Shown here piece by piece: positions 10,584-21,938 of a DNA stretch of 64,000 bases. The DNA is from Lunularia cruciata. Taxonomy: Eukaryota; Streptophyta; Marchantiopsida; Lunulariales; Lunulariaceae. Position 1 is the first letter of the stretch. The number at the start of each line of letters is the position of its first letter. Under the pieces are notes generated by a model, which saw only the letters and a list, made by a program, of their open reading frames with translations, searched no databases and was not told the DNA's origin. The translations under genes were made by a program, and so were the position numbers. The stretch spans positions 24,247,001 through 24,311,000 of the forward strand of contig OX419758.1 of the NCBI GenBank assembly GCA_948567375.1. Reading direction: 5' to 3'.

Positions 10584-12441
10584 ATGCCATTTTGGTGATT
10601 AGTTGGGGCAATTGGGGTCAAAACAATCAGGCATCTTATGTACTTTTGGGTGCCAATATGCATCTCCAAATAGTGGTTTTGTTCACCTCAAGCGTTCAAA
10701 GTCTTTCTAGAGTAGCTTTTTGGACTATTTGAAGTTTAATAAGGGTCCTTTTTCTATCAGTCTCTAGTACTCACACAAAAATCTCAAATCTCATGCACTT
10801 CAGCACAATACACTTATTAATCATTACACATTGGATCACAAAGTAGTCAAACATCATCTTTAATTATAGACATACTCTGCTTACATGGGAGTGCCTCCCA
10901 TGGTGGTTTCATATTTGTTGTCACAAGAGTGTGAATTTGGAACATGATCTTTTGGCTCAAGACTATAACATGTAGTAGAAGGCTTGATTTCTTGATGAAC
11001 TTGAGTTAGAACTTTGAAATACTGACTTACTTCCTTGGAAGATTTCCTCCTTGCAAGAGACTGATTTTGATTTTATGAGTGCACTTTGATTCTAGAATCA
11101 TCTTCTTGAATGTGTGTCTATCTGCCATAGCTTTTCTTTTATCAGCACTCAATTTCTTCTCAATTGACTTTCATCTTCTTGGTCTCTAATCAAACATGCT
11201 CAAATTCCAATTTCATCAATGTTTTCTCTGTTTTTCCTCATGTTAGTGGTTTATATTTCAGCTACTCTAAGCCTCTTTCTTAGATTATATTGTGTCTACC
11301 TTCAACATGGTGACTTTGCTAAATCTTGAGACAACAACATACTTGGTGACACTTTTTTTCTTTATCTTACTTCCAGATGTTCCACCTTTTCTCCTCTTTG
11401 GGTCACATTCTCCTTCTTTTTCAAGGAAAGCACCCTCTGACCTATTGCTTGTGGAAGCTATTGGAGGTGGTGTAATGAAAGGTGACTCCTCAACTGGCAC
11501 AACAAATTGTTACTCCTTGGGTGTACTAGCTTGGATACCATTCCCCAAGCCCTTCATGTAAACACTTACTAAACTTTCCATCCCTTGGGTGTTCGGGACA
11601 AATTGGGGGCACGAGTCTAGGAGCACCTCCTTTGGAGGAGATGGGAATTAAGAGCCTATCAAGATGGTTCTTTCACATTCAGGAACTTACTCAGCACCAA
11701 CCTTGCATAAATTGGGATTTAAATCTCCCAAACCTACCAAAGCAGGTAGAGAAATGTTGGCTCTATTCATGAACATGGCTTTCATTCCATTGAATGGAAT
11801 GTGCACATTCCATTCAATTTGTTGTCTATAGTTCACCACCCTTTGCTATATTCCTTTTTCATGAGTCTTCTCTAGTAGATTGTTTTTCAACTCCCAAGCT
11901 TCTTTGTATTATTTCATATACATCAACCGTTTCTTGTACAATCTATCACCTATCATAGAAGTAGGAAATCCTTGCTTCTCCCAAACCAAAAATGTGGCCA
12001 GGAAACTAAAAGCAGTGGATTTCCGAATGGGCATTTGCAATTCTCATCATGAACCTTTGCAAAATATTAAGGTCTTCCAAATAATCCAAAATTTGACCTT
12101 AGTCGTAGGTTACCATGCCAAACAGTTTGTCCTCTTTTGTTTTGTTTGGCATGGAAAATGCAATCCTTCAAAATTCTCCAAACTTCCAAAATGATTGTAT
12201 TGGTTGCAAATCCAAATATGAGTCTAAAGGTCTTTGTTCTGAATCCAAATGTGAGCCTTCAATGCAATCACATACTTGATCTCTATTGCATAATTTTTTA
12301 TGCCCTTTTAGAGTAAAATTTCTTGACTCAAATTGTTGGTTGTCAACAGGCAGCAGGGATAATTTTCCATAACTCTTGATCTCCCTTGCTGCACTAAACC
12401 ATTGAAAAGAACCACCACAATTCAAAACTACTAAACCTGGC

Positions 12442-12635
12442 GCTTAGTTCATTGACATGTGACAGGAGTATTAGCACACACTGATGAAATCTACACCAAT
12501 GGTGAATTCTAGTTCAAATAGTTTAGTGAGGGTGGTATGCTTAGTTTATTGACATGTGACAGGAGTATTAGCACACACTGATGAAATCTACACCAATGGT
12601 GAATTCTAGTTCAAATAGTTTAGTGAGGGTGGTAT
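12442..12635. repeat. Recent 97-bp tandem duplication
   Basis: Units 12442-12538 and 12539-12635 are identical except for one base (GCTTAGTTCATT versus GCTTAGTTTATT). There is no coding sequence. The near identity marks a very recent event inside DNA found only in copy A. Confidence 0.95.
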
Positions 12636-14026
12636 GTTTTGGAGGTGGTAGATATCTGCCAAAAAATGTCACAAATCACCCTCCAAAAAACATGGCAACC
12701 CAATCATTGAGCTACATTACCTCTTTTGACTAACACATATTTTAATATGACACACGTAACATCTTGCCTGATTTTTAATGAATACATCTTGCACTAAATA
12801 TCCTTTACACTATCGACGAGAGGTTCAATTATTAGCAGTTCATCACATTACAGAAGTCCACTAAAAACAGTTATCTAATTTTTTATTTATCTGGTAGATA
12901 TCAGTCAAAACTATTTCTGAAACCCCCTATTCATTTATTAATATGAAGTTTATTATAAAATTATAGCTCTTGTAAAATAAAATTTACTGAAATCATCCCC
13001 TAGAGTTCATTGAAACTTAGTATTGCAGTACCCCCCTTATTCGCGCTCAGATCTGCCCGAGCTTGGTCATGTGAATTTAACCACGCACTAATATTTTGAC
13101 AGGTTGCGGATGAAGGAGCGCTCATACTTCTTGCACTCAAAATCCATCTTGGCCACAAAAGCTTGAGTGTGACATAACACAAGAAGCAATCACACTCAAA
13201 CCATAATGTTTCCGAAGCTAGTTCTGTGGGTATGCCAGAGATTGTCCGAAATAAGAACTTCAGACAACCTTGTTAAACGTTTTCAGATTGTATCTTATGT
13301 AGAGATACATGGTGTGATACAGCAGATTTAAATATTACATAATATATCTACTTGATACAAACCTAGCAGTCATTTTCTAAGGATTATAAATCCTTTGGTG
13401 AGGACCTAGAGTCTGTTTTGGCGTAGGTTACAAAAGTTTGAATGATCTTGACTTGATAACTCTAGTCCACGTACGCACATTGATATGTGATGGATGTTAG
13501 AGCTCTAAACCTATGAAAAAAGAAGACCCAGGTAGCCTTTATTGGGAACAAAGTTAATCCTGAAGGTTGAACTAAGACCAGTAAAATTCGCTTTTCCTGC
13601 AAATATTTCATGTGCAAGCCTTGAAAATTGCACCATCCATTTTTGAAAGGATTGCATCAAATCATGCTCATTTTTGTTCAAATATTTTTGTTTTCACTCA
13701 TTTGGCCAACTTGAAGAGCTTACATTGGTCTAATATGAGCAATGCCATCAAATTTTCCTGCAAACTGCACAAACCTCTAGATTTCACCAACATGGGATTT
13801 TGATTTTTTGCTCCTTTTGCATTTTGTTTGTTTTAAAATAAGCATATGATTACATTGCAAATTTAGTGGAAAGGAACGTAAGAAGCCAGAACATATAGGG
13901 ATATAAAGAAAATAATAAGGAAAGCAAAGATGCTTTCCTCAAGCATGTAAGAAAACCTATCTCTCATCCAAAGGAGAGGAACGGGAGGGGAAATCTTTAA
14001 ACAAAATAATGCAAGAAGGAACCGGA

Positions 14027-17000
14027 GAGGGGAAGAATCAAAAGCAAAGGTCTGTAAAAACCTTTGAAATTATCAGTGCGAAGTCGAAGAATCACAATCA
14101 TCTAACAAAGAGTACTGAAAGAGTGAGAAAGAGTGATCGTTGAAATGTACATGCAACACTTCGTTCTTTTTATGAAAAGAGGACGACATCAATCTGAGCT
14201 TCACTCTGGCACGAGGTCTGGATATTCAGGATCCAAGGCGTATAAACTTCATGAACTTACCAGTTTGATTTAGGAGAAGGAAAATAAGACACACTTGCAA
14301 GTTGCAAAATGCAAACATAGTCATGCAATGCAAGCGACAGAGCTTCACATGCACGCTTACTCTTTCCAACACAAGTGCACGGTGAGATATTGATGTTCGA
14401 CACATTGACTATGAAGCCTGACTACAAGTAAAATGACTATGAAAACCTGTTTACAAAGGAATCAAGAAAGAATATTGATTGTAAATGGAATTACCGGACC
14501 TGTCTTTCTAGGTAATATAAAACTCAAAACTCATACATACACTCTAGCATTTTTCAGACTCATTAGACGTAGTTTCTTCCAATTAAATCATTTTACTTTT
14601 AAATAAATTGATTTTACACTGCTTTGCTCTTTTTGTTATGACTGGAGAGGTCATCAAGCTTACTAGGGATCGGAGTTCAACCGAGGAAAGGCAGAGATAT
14701 TAATGAGATCCAAAATATAGACTGAGCGGTACGTCACCCCCAAGGGGAGGAGCGTAGTATGAGACATGAAAATTAGAATTTAGGAACCATTCAATCATTA
14801 ACCTATTTCAAAAAAAATCACTCTTAGCTAGTAATTGGTGAATATTAAGAATTGACGTTATCATTGCCATGTACACAGCTTCTGTACTTGAGAGAGGCAT
14901 GGATTTTTGTTGCAAAAATCATCACAAGTCAAGAATCGTAGCATGCATACTTCAACATTCATTTCAAACTAGATCACTGAATCTAAACAAACAAGCAAGG
15001 ATATTCCTTGGATGTATATTCAAAGTACATAGATTAAATAGCTTTAAGTAATAAAAGCATGCTTGCAGGATTGACCATTTTTTTTTACCTATGTCGTGCA
15101 CATATTGTATAATGATAAGAATCCATGATCAAAGAAAGATCAAGCCATATATTCAAACCACTAATTAAATGCCTTTTAAGTAACAAAAAGCATGCTTGCA
15201 GCATTGTACATGTGTTTGACCTGTTGTGCGTATATTTCACAAGGATAAGAAACCATTCTGAAACCAGAGTATTCTACCTAATATATTTGCTCGAAACCAG
15301 AGTGTTTTACCAATATATATCCACCTTGGAAAATTCCGCTGGAAACTGTGTTTCCGGAAAGTGTATGGTGTAGAAGTTGCTAAAAACCTAGCTGCCAAGA
15401 AAGGCTTCAATGGGTTTATAGATAAAGTATGTAGAGGATATCAGTTTCCAAATAAGAGCTTGTCAAACTCATTTTGTGTGCTGAATTTTATTTCATCTGT
15501 AAATATTGCTTTGAGATCACCCTTTTAGGAGATTAGAACTCTGGAATTTGATGTAGTTTAAATCTGTTTTGACTGTTTATACAAATTTTACCTGGAAAAT
15601 AAATTATCAACCCTTGACAAATGACGCTTGCTTACACTCAAATATTTCTAACAATATGTTAGTGCCATGGAATGTGAGTTTCAAATAAATATATACGTAA
15701 GGGTAACTCAAAATAGTTTCAATAGATTTATGGATAAAGCATGCTTGGGAGGTCAGTTTCCTAACAGTGGATAACAGCTTGCAAAAGTGATTTTTATGTA
15801 GTGAAGCTTTTCCCCTTTGCAGAGATTCACTGTAATGAACCTGAAAATCTGAATAGGTTACTATAGGCTTCGATTGATGAAATCAAGTTGCTATAACCAT
15901 AGAAAATGCTTTAGTAAAAGATAAGATGTTGAACATTTGTCGTGCAGTCAATGGTCAAAGCAAATCTAAGTCTAAAATAAATTACTATTACTACTGAATT
16001 TGTTCTCTTGACTAAGTTGTGGATGCCACTTTAAGGTGGGTAAGGAGTTTCCACTTGCAGTTTGAGCAACAATGCTTACAAAATTAATTTCCTTGTTGCA
16101 TATAACATCAAGCATGCGTGGAGATTGTTTTTGGATCTATGCTACGAACACAAATATTAATTCAGTATTTCAGTTTTAAGTTTGATGCATTGCAATATAC
16201 ACTTTGGCTTCCACGGCATACGTATGACAGATGTCCTCCATTTGAACATTGATAATAAGTGCAACATCTTTGTGCTAGAATACATGCAAACATAAATATC
16301 TTTCAAACACTAAGTTCAATTGTGAAAATTGGGACCTGATAGGCTGTTTAGATTATTCATGTGCTCCTCCTTGCTTGAAGGAGATTCAGCATAGAAAAAG
16401 CTAGGGGAATGAGGTTTGGCGAGTGCTATTTATATTTGATAGATAAAGAATGTGATTTAAAATTGAAAGTGGGATTAAGAATGGTTATTGAGCTTCAAGG
16501 AATCTCTAACTCTAGAGAACCTCCTTTTGTGAGTGCAAGTGAAGGACCTTCTATGCTGACATTAATGAATTATTGAGCTAGTTTGGAGTATTTTTGGATA
16601 AGAAATGAATAATATATTTGGAGAGTAAATGAGAGATTTATTTTGAGTTTTTATCACCATATGAACTTGTCCTTCTTTAAAAAAAAATACTATACAAAAC
16701 ATTTATCTCTAGAGATATCTCTTGGCTGAAAGAGAATCGTACGTTTTCCTATTTTTAGTATGCTTGCCTACTACTAAGACCCCTAACACTAAGTTTTCTC
16801 TAACTCAATCCTTGACAATGACAGATCCTAAACTGGACACTAGATTGACTATCAACGAAACCATGAGTGAAAAATAACTCAATGCATTATTTCTTAAACT
16901 CTTGAAGCATAAGTTGACTAGTTTGGGAAGTACTCACACGTAGGTCTAATAAGGATATGTGAAATTGCCATTGGTTTACAATGTGCCTAGCTGCTTCGTT

Positions 17001-17380
17001 GAATAACTTTCTCCTCGAGGCTTTCAAACTCGTCCCATGTAAAAGACCAAACACACGATTTTATTCGAAGACAAAGATGCGCTAGTATTCACATATGTTT
17101 CGATATACGATGTTACTTGTATTAGTTGTTGGTCAGGAATCGATACGCAGTCCAACATTTATTCGTTACATTCACAAGAATGGTATACAAGCATCATCTG
17201 ATATATTGAACGCTATATTATACGAGTTCAGGCCATCTAATATAATATAAAAACTACTCCTGGACCTAGGATAAATATTTCTCCACCGGTACCCAGAACT
17301 TGGCATGCATATTTTATTTGCAGGAGATTTAAGCAAGGGTATAGCTCAATACAAAAAAGTGCGGCATGCCCAGAACGCCC
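14027..17380. other. Long non-coding stretch upstream of the duplicated gene set, with diverged local repeats
   Basis: No gene is supported. Two diverged local repeats stand out. One has a ~131-bp period around AAAGCATGCTTGCAG (15051 and 15186). Another pair at about 15405 and 15718 shares TTCAATRGRTTTATRGATAAAG and later AGCTTG.MAAA. A start-less frame near 15300-15530 reads KVYGVEVAKNLAAKKGF, which looks protein-like but has no Met, splice context or known relative. Confidence 0.5.
15010..15275. repeat. Diverged tandem repeat of about 131 bp
   Basis: The units share TATATTCAAA, TTAAATRSCTTTTAAG-like sequence, AAAGCATGCTTGCAG and GATAAGAA.CCAT, in the same order. Both copies of the segmental duplication carry it (54517-54780), so it predates the duplication. 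Confidence 0.6.
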
Positions 17381-17384
17381 AAGC

Positions 17385-17390
17385 TTTATT
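17385..17390 (-). terminator. Candidate polyadenylation signal of the PR-1 gene, copy A
   Basis: AATAAA on the minus strand lies about 180 bp past the PR-1 stop codon, inside a small AAGCTTT/AAAGCTT inverted repeat. The distance is plausible for a plant 3' UTR. The copy B equivalent is at 56893-56898. Confidence 0.4.
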
Positions 17391-17568
17391 AAAAAAGCTT
17401 TCTCATCAGCCTTGGTGACTGCCTGTATATCTGCACCTCTTAACATAGCAGTAAACTGTCACTTGTTCCAGCCTCAAGCATTAGCAGTGTAGATCTGTAC
17501 CCAAGGGCAACCAGATCTATAGATGTTACCATCGTAGATCTAGATATGGAAGATGGAATATGGAAAGA

Positions 17569-18434
17569 TTAATAGGGCTTCTCTCCAATGTAATTGCCGG
17601 GTGGGTTGTACTCGCAGACGGAAACTGTGCCACCGCTAGAGCAACTGGCACTTGCACAACCCAGCCTTTGGGAGTTTCTCCACACCACCTGCCCACATGG
17701 TGCGGAAATTAAAGATGGATTAGAAGCCTGGTCAGAACGTTAGGGATAAACCTTGTTAATGTATGTATTATATCATCGCATTCACTAGCTCCTGTAGTTT
17801 CTTTAGTCAAAATCGCTCTAGTCCAGCTTTGTGTACTACTAATCTTAATATCTGATCCGGAACACCGTATTTGGATTAAGAAGGTTTCATTTGTATCTTC
17901 TGTGCAACAAAGTCGAATAAATGTATTGGCAGGTTTACTTGCAACAAGTAGACTCGGGGGCTAACCTTTTGAAACTACTCGTGCGTTAGATGATACCTTG
18001 CCACTCTAATAATAACATGCATGATCTGAGAATAACTATTGCTGACTATACAGCTATAAACCTGATGCAGGAGATGTTGGTACCTGAGTGTAGTGACCGC
18101 AAACTTGATCACTGGCACAACTATTGGAATTGTAGTCGTAGTACTGCTCCTCAGCTATCCAGGCATTCACTGCATCGGCCGGCGTGCTTGCCCAACTGGC
18201 CTGGAAGAGGTTTTCGCCGTTAGGATTGTTTGAAGAATGTACCAAAATACATCCTTGTCCTGCAAGATTACTGGCATAGTTACTCGCATAGGCAGCAAGA
18301 TCATTGTCCCAAACTAGATTCGGTACCCCCACAGCGCTCCGAGCCTCATTGTGTGGACTCAGCCATTCACTTTGACAAGCTGCCGTGCTTACAAGGCCTG
18401 CTATCAATGCCCAGCTGATGAATGGTCGAAGCAT
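17569..18434 (-). CDS. PR1: Pathogenesis-related protein 1 (CAP superfamily), two exons, copy A
   Basis: Exon 1 is 18434-18084 (117 codons), then a 395-bp GT-AG intron (18083-17689), then exon 2 at 17688-17569 (39 codons plus TAA), giving 156 aa. An in-frame TAA 15 bp upstream fixes the ATG. Residues 1-20 are a hydrophobic signal peptide. The CAP domain follows: HNEAR at 28-32, His66, Glu74 (NPNGENLF), Glu95/96 (AWIAEEQYY), and CGHYTQ with His114. [11 protein letters not shown] continues directly after the splice. These are the four metal-ligand type positions of the family. Six cysteines (62, 106, 112, 128, 133, 142) match the three PR-1 disulphides. The length fits ordinary PR-1 without extension. 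It is a secreted apoplastic defence protein; family members bind sterols. The C-terminus C-E-Y-N + [11 protein letters not shown] fits the CAPE peptide consensus. The coding sequence is identical to the copy at 57077-57942. An intron is unusual for angiosperm PR-1 genes, most of which are intronless. Confidence 0.93.
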
Positions 18435-18576
18435 ACTTTTTGTGCTTTAATCCAACGCTAGGCGAGAATAGGTTAAGCTACGAATGTTCAACACGCCGTA
18501 AGCCCGCGACAGGTGAGATTCTGTGTTGGAAATTGACAAATTGAAGGCAGTGATGAGATAGATATTGGAGTTGTAT

Positions 18577-18584
18577 CTTATATA
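18577..18584 (-). promoter_or_regulatory. TATA box of PR-1, copy A
   Basis: TATATAAG on the minus strand lies about 145 bp upstream of the PR-1 ATG, a fitting distance for a plant promoter with a ~110-bp leader. Copy B has the same box at 58085-58092. Confidence 0.6.
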
Positions 18585-18653
18585 GTCATGGCGATAGAGC
18601 AGTTATAATATAATAATACCAGTGAGACACATTAGCTACTTTTGAAATTCAAA

Positions 18654-18675
18654 CGTCAAGATCCACCAAAGTCAA
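18654..18675 (-). promoter_or_regulatory. W-box and TGACG element upstream of PR-1, copy A
   Basis: On the minus strand TTGACT (18675-18670, the W-box core TTGACY bound by WRKY factors) is followed by TTGACG (18659-18654). The latter contains TGACG, the core of TGA-bZIP as-1 sites. Both lie 220-240 bp upstream of the ATG. WRKY and TGA control is established for angiosperm PR-1 promoters. Such hexamers also occur by chance, so function is inference. The sites are conserved in copy B at 58162-58183. Confidence 0.4.
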
Positions 18676-20590
18676 AAAGTCCATGCATGCTACGCGCATT
18701 TCTTCATCTGGTGAAGCCGGTTTGGACCACACGTCGTACTATTACCTGTACATTAAGTAGATTGCTTCACACTTGAGAGCGCCACTTTACTGGCTCCAAT
18801 CTCAAAACATGGGCGGTCAGGCATGCGCTGTACTTGGGGCACTGAAGTAAACTGATTTGTAAGCGCAGATACTTTTTTCAGCTCTTTTAACCACTCATTC
18901 ATGATCCAACCCAAAATAGATTCTCATATTTTGGGTTGAAAAAGTTGAAAAAACAGTTGAAAAAGTTGAAAAAGCTCGATAAACCCTAATGCAAATCCGG
19001 TGACTTTGAAGGAGCTTGCGCACGAGACTTTAAGAAATTCAAAGCCCACATGTATATCCCATAATATCCGGAGCATAATAGTTGACAATTGAGTCAGATA
19101 CTGAAAAGAAACAAAGAGGGCAATCGACAGTTGGCTATCCATGCCAAAGACGCATGTTTAGGAATCTGCTGTTGCAAGAAAACATTGTATACTAGACATC
19201 GAAAGACTGGAAAGAAATCAAGGACTGACCTCGATGGACTGGAAAGAAAGTCAAGGTCAGTCCTCAGGTTACATGCCACTAATCTAATCATGTAGTCAGA
19301 GTGGTCATCTCCTCGATACAAACATACGCAAATCAGACGATAGATCAATTTGGAGTTTGACCTTGGGGGAATGCATATGGGTCCACACGTGTCTACAAAC
19401 TGTGTGCACAGCATATCCCTACGATGCAGTCAAATTACCAGATCGAAATATCACAGGGTTGTCCATCCCATCGCTACTGAAATTCCTGCGTGGTATATGG
19501 CGTGTTTTTTTATACTGAAATTCCTGCGTCAAAAATCTTCATCCCAATAAAGGTATCCTCAGCCAAGGTATACTAAACTTCTCTGGTAAAGAATAAATAT
19601 ACCTACCCTCCTTGATTTCCATGTCCCTTTTGTTGTGATAACATAACAACGCCACCCATATTCACACATTTGCACAGGTTGCCATCGTCCATTCTAAAAC
19701 ATCATGTCAAATGCATCCATACATGTGTATATAGTATGCATCCGTGCCCAGTGCCCAGTACAATTGTATGACTCATGTAATTTGGTGAACTGTAATCTCA
19801 GGCTCTTAGTCCATGTGAGTAGTGTTTGGAAGTCCACAAATGTCACAAGAAGGTAAGATTCATACCCTTTCAGGACCTCAAACAGCAAAATTCAACCCCG
19901 GTTGACCTGTAAAGCTGCCTTGCCCGTACATGTTTGGAGTCGAAAAGTCTAGAACTCTCACAATGACCTATTGGCATTATCTCCCAGTCGCTACGAATAC
20001 CGACCTCTAAAAGCAAGATAATTATTCTCCAGTCACCTTCTAGCCTATTGCTAGAATTCGAAGGATGTGAAACGTTCAAGGCCATGCTCTCGCCTCGAGT
20101 CTTCAGCCATCTGTGGGTAAACGTTCCACACTGAATCTGGCCAAGACCTTACTTCACAAATAACAGCAATAGTGCTGTACACGTCAAAACATAGTCAGTT
20201 CTTGCAGTTGGAGAGGGTGGGTGGTGGTGTGACTTTTCAGAATGAGTCGATCACCAGTGCTAGTCTTCCAATGCTAATTTAAAGAGCTTGTCCGTAAATC
20301 TGAAATCTTGAGATCGATTCAAGATCAGCTTTAAATAACGTGAAACACCGGTGAACACTCGGAATTCGGGCACTGTACAAATTGCCTGGAAAGAGAAAGG
20401 TAAAAGGAGTGGCCGTAGGGTCTCAACCCCTGCGTGAGAAGTCCGGAGTTGACAGCGCAAATAAGAGGTAAAACACTCACGCAGTTCAGACATGGAAGAG
20501 AATGCATATTCTAGTTCTGAAGATGCCGGACAGTGTTGTTAAAGAAGCAAATGGGTAAAATATGAAGGGCAAAAATCTATTTCCTTGAAA

Positions 20591-20712
20591 TCGATTTCCT
20601 AGTCTGGGAATTTCTTTCGAATACACATATTCAGGACTAGATCTAGAATATTGTCGATTTCCGGGTCACGTAGTCTAAGAATTTCTTTCAAACAGCATAT
20701 TCAGGACTATTT
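20591..20712. repeat. Diverged ~63-bp tandem pair
   Basis: Two units both run from TCGATTTCC through AATTTCTTTC to CATATTCAGGACTA, starting at 20591 and 20654. They are present unchanged in copy B (60087-60208). Confidence 0.7.
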
Positions 20713-21908
20713 GACGACTGGCATTTCTAGGGTTGTTATGCATAATCTGATTTCATGAATCTAAAGGTCCAAGGTCGATTGGAAACAGCCGAAAGCGGAG
20801 TAGAACAATTACTATGTGTTCAGTCATAGCTTCTGCATCGAATCCAACGGACTAAAAACTTGACCTATGTGCCAAGAACATATGGTCAGTGTCCTTCGAT
20901 CAATTTGTGATCCAAGCTGAATTTGGTGGTGTTTGGAACGACAGAAAGCAGAAGGACGACTAACCTCCTTCAGTTTCTTCGGCGACTATGCATCCCGGAA
21001 GCTGGGACAAAAGACTCTTGTTGCTTTTGTCACGGAATCTCGGTTAAGTAACTCTCTCTTTTGCGGTTGTGGCATTTGCGTCAAGTTCTTTCTTCTTGAC
21101 CATCGTCCAAGCTGAGATACATGATCGACACTTCTCGGGTTTTGCTTTTATCGTGACAAATGTGGTCTTTGAAAGATGAGGTCGAAAGTCAAGTCAATAA
21201 GAGGTTAAGGCAACTGTTCACATGTGGTCATAGCTTCTGCATGCAATTCGTAAAAAACTCAAAGTCTATGCCAAGAAGTTTCTCGGTACGAGAATGTGAG
21301 CAAACTTCTTCACTCATGAAACATTGCTCTGTGATAACTTCAGCAGCAGCGACCTGCTTATGGTGGTCCTGGTGGAAACCCTTTGCAACCAGTTGTTCAA
21401 TGTAGATTGGAAAGCTTTCATCTGCACATCAATTATGCACGTATTTAGAGTAAAGCACATTAGTCCTACTCAACTTTGCGATCTGGAGTGCACCTGGAGT
21501 TAATCCTTTTGATATCGTTCGCATTTGTGAAATTAGAGTAGCAGTGAGTTTGGTCGTACGAGCCTTGTTTAGGTTCAATGACCAGAAGATAATGCTTATC
21601 TATGGTTTGTTGGTAAATAATGATAATTCATACAAGGTAATTATTCCGTCAACAAGTAAAGTCTTGTAACGCTTGACTCCTCCGCGTTCTTGGTTCAGAG
21701 TTAAATTCTACCCTACACTGCCAGATGCAATTCATTCCCTGTAAACTGCAATTCCGCCGTAAACATCGTGATGTCTCGAGTTGTTTAAATGCAAACTTTT
21801 TTATGAGCCAAATGCATCAACTCCATCTCCATACCACTCGCTCCTTACGCTTCAATATAATAGCGATAGGAGCTCGCTTCACCTGTTTGAGAAAGCATGA
21901 GACTCGAA

Positions 21909-21938
21909 ATCAAGCAGAAATTCAAATTTCTGCTTGAT
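21909..21938. repeat. 30-bp near-perfect palindrome
   Basis: Arms ATCAAGCAGAAATT and AATTTCTGCTTGAT (14 bp each, perfect) are separated by CA. The same palindrome is at 61405-61434 in copy B. It can form a tight hairpin or cruciform. No transcript or gene is assigned to it. Confidence 0.9.

Larger units (their letters stand above)
10143..14026. other. 3.88 kb present only in copy A
   Basis: This interval is absent from copy B, where 21 bp (53495-53515) take its place. The part to about 10600 still resembles composite-repeat sequence (GGTGCCA/GGCACC words). From 10600 to 12440 I see only short frames, including a Ser/Pro/Lys-rich 71-codon frame on the minus strand (11285-11500) and an 85-codon one (12168-12425), neither recognised. 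From 12640 to 14026 there is no gene that I can support. Confidence 0.6.

Noticed and set aside
19221-19264. 11-bp inverted repeat AGGACTGACCT/AGGTCAGTCCT as a transcription terminator
   Set aside because: No gene ends nearby and stem-loop terminators are not expected in plant nuclear DNA; kept only as a local hairpin.
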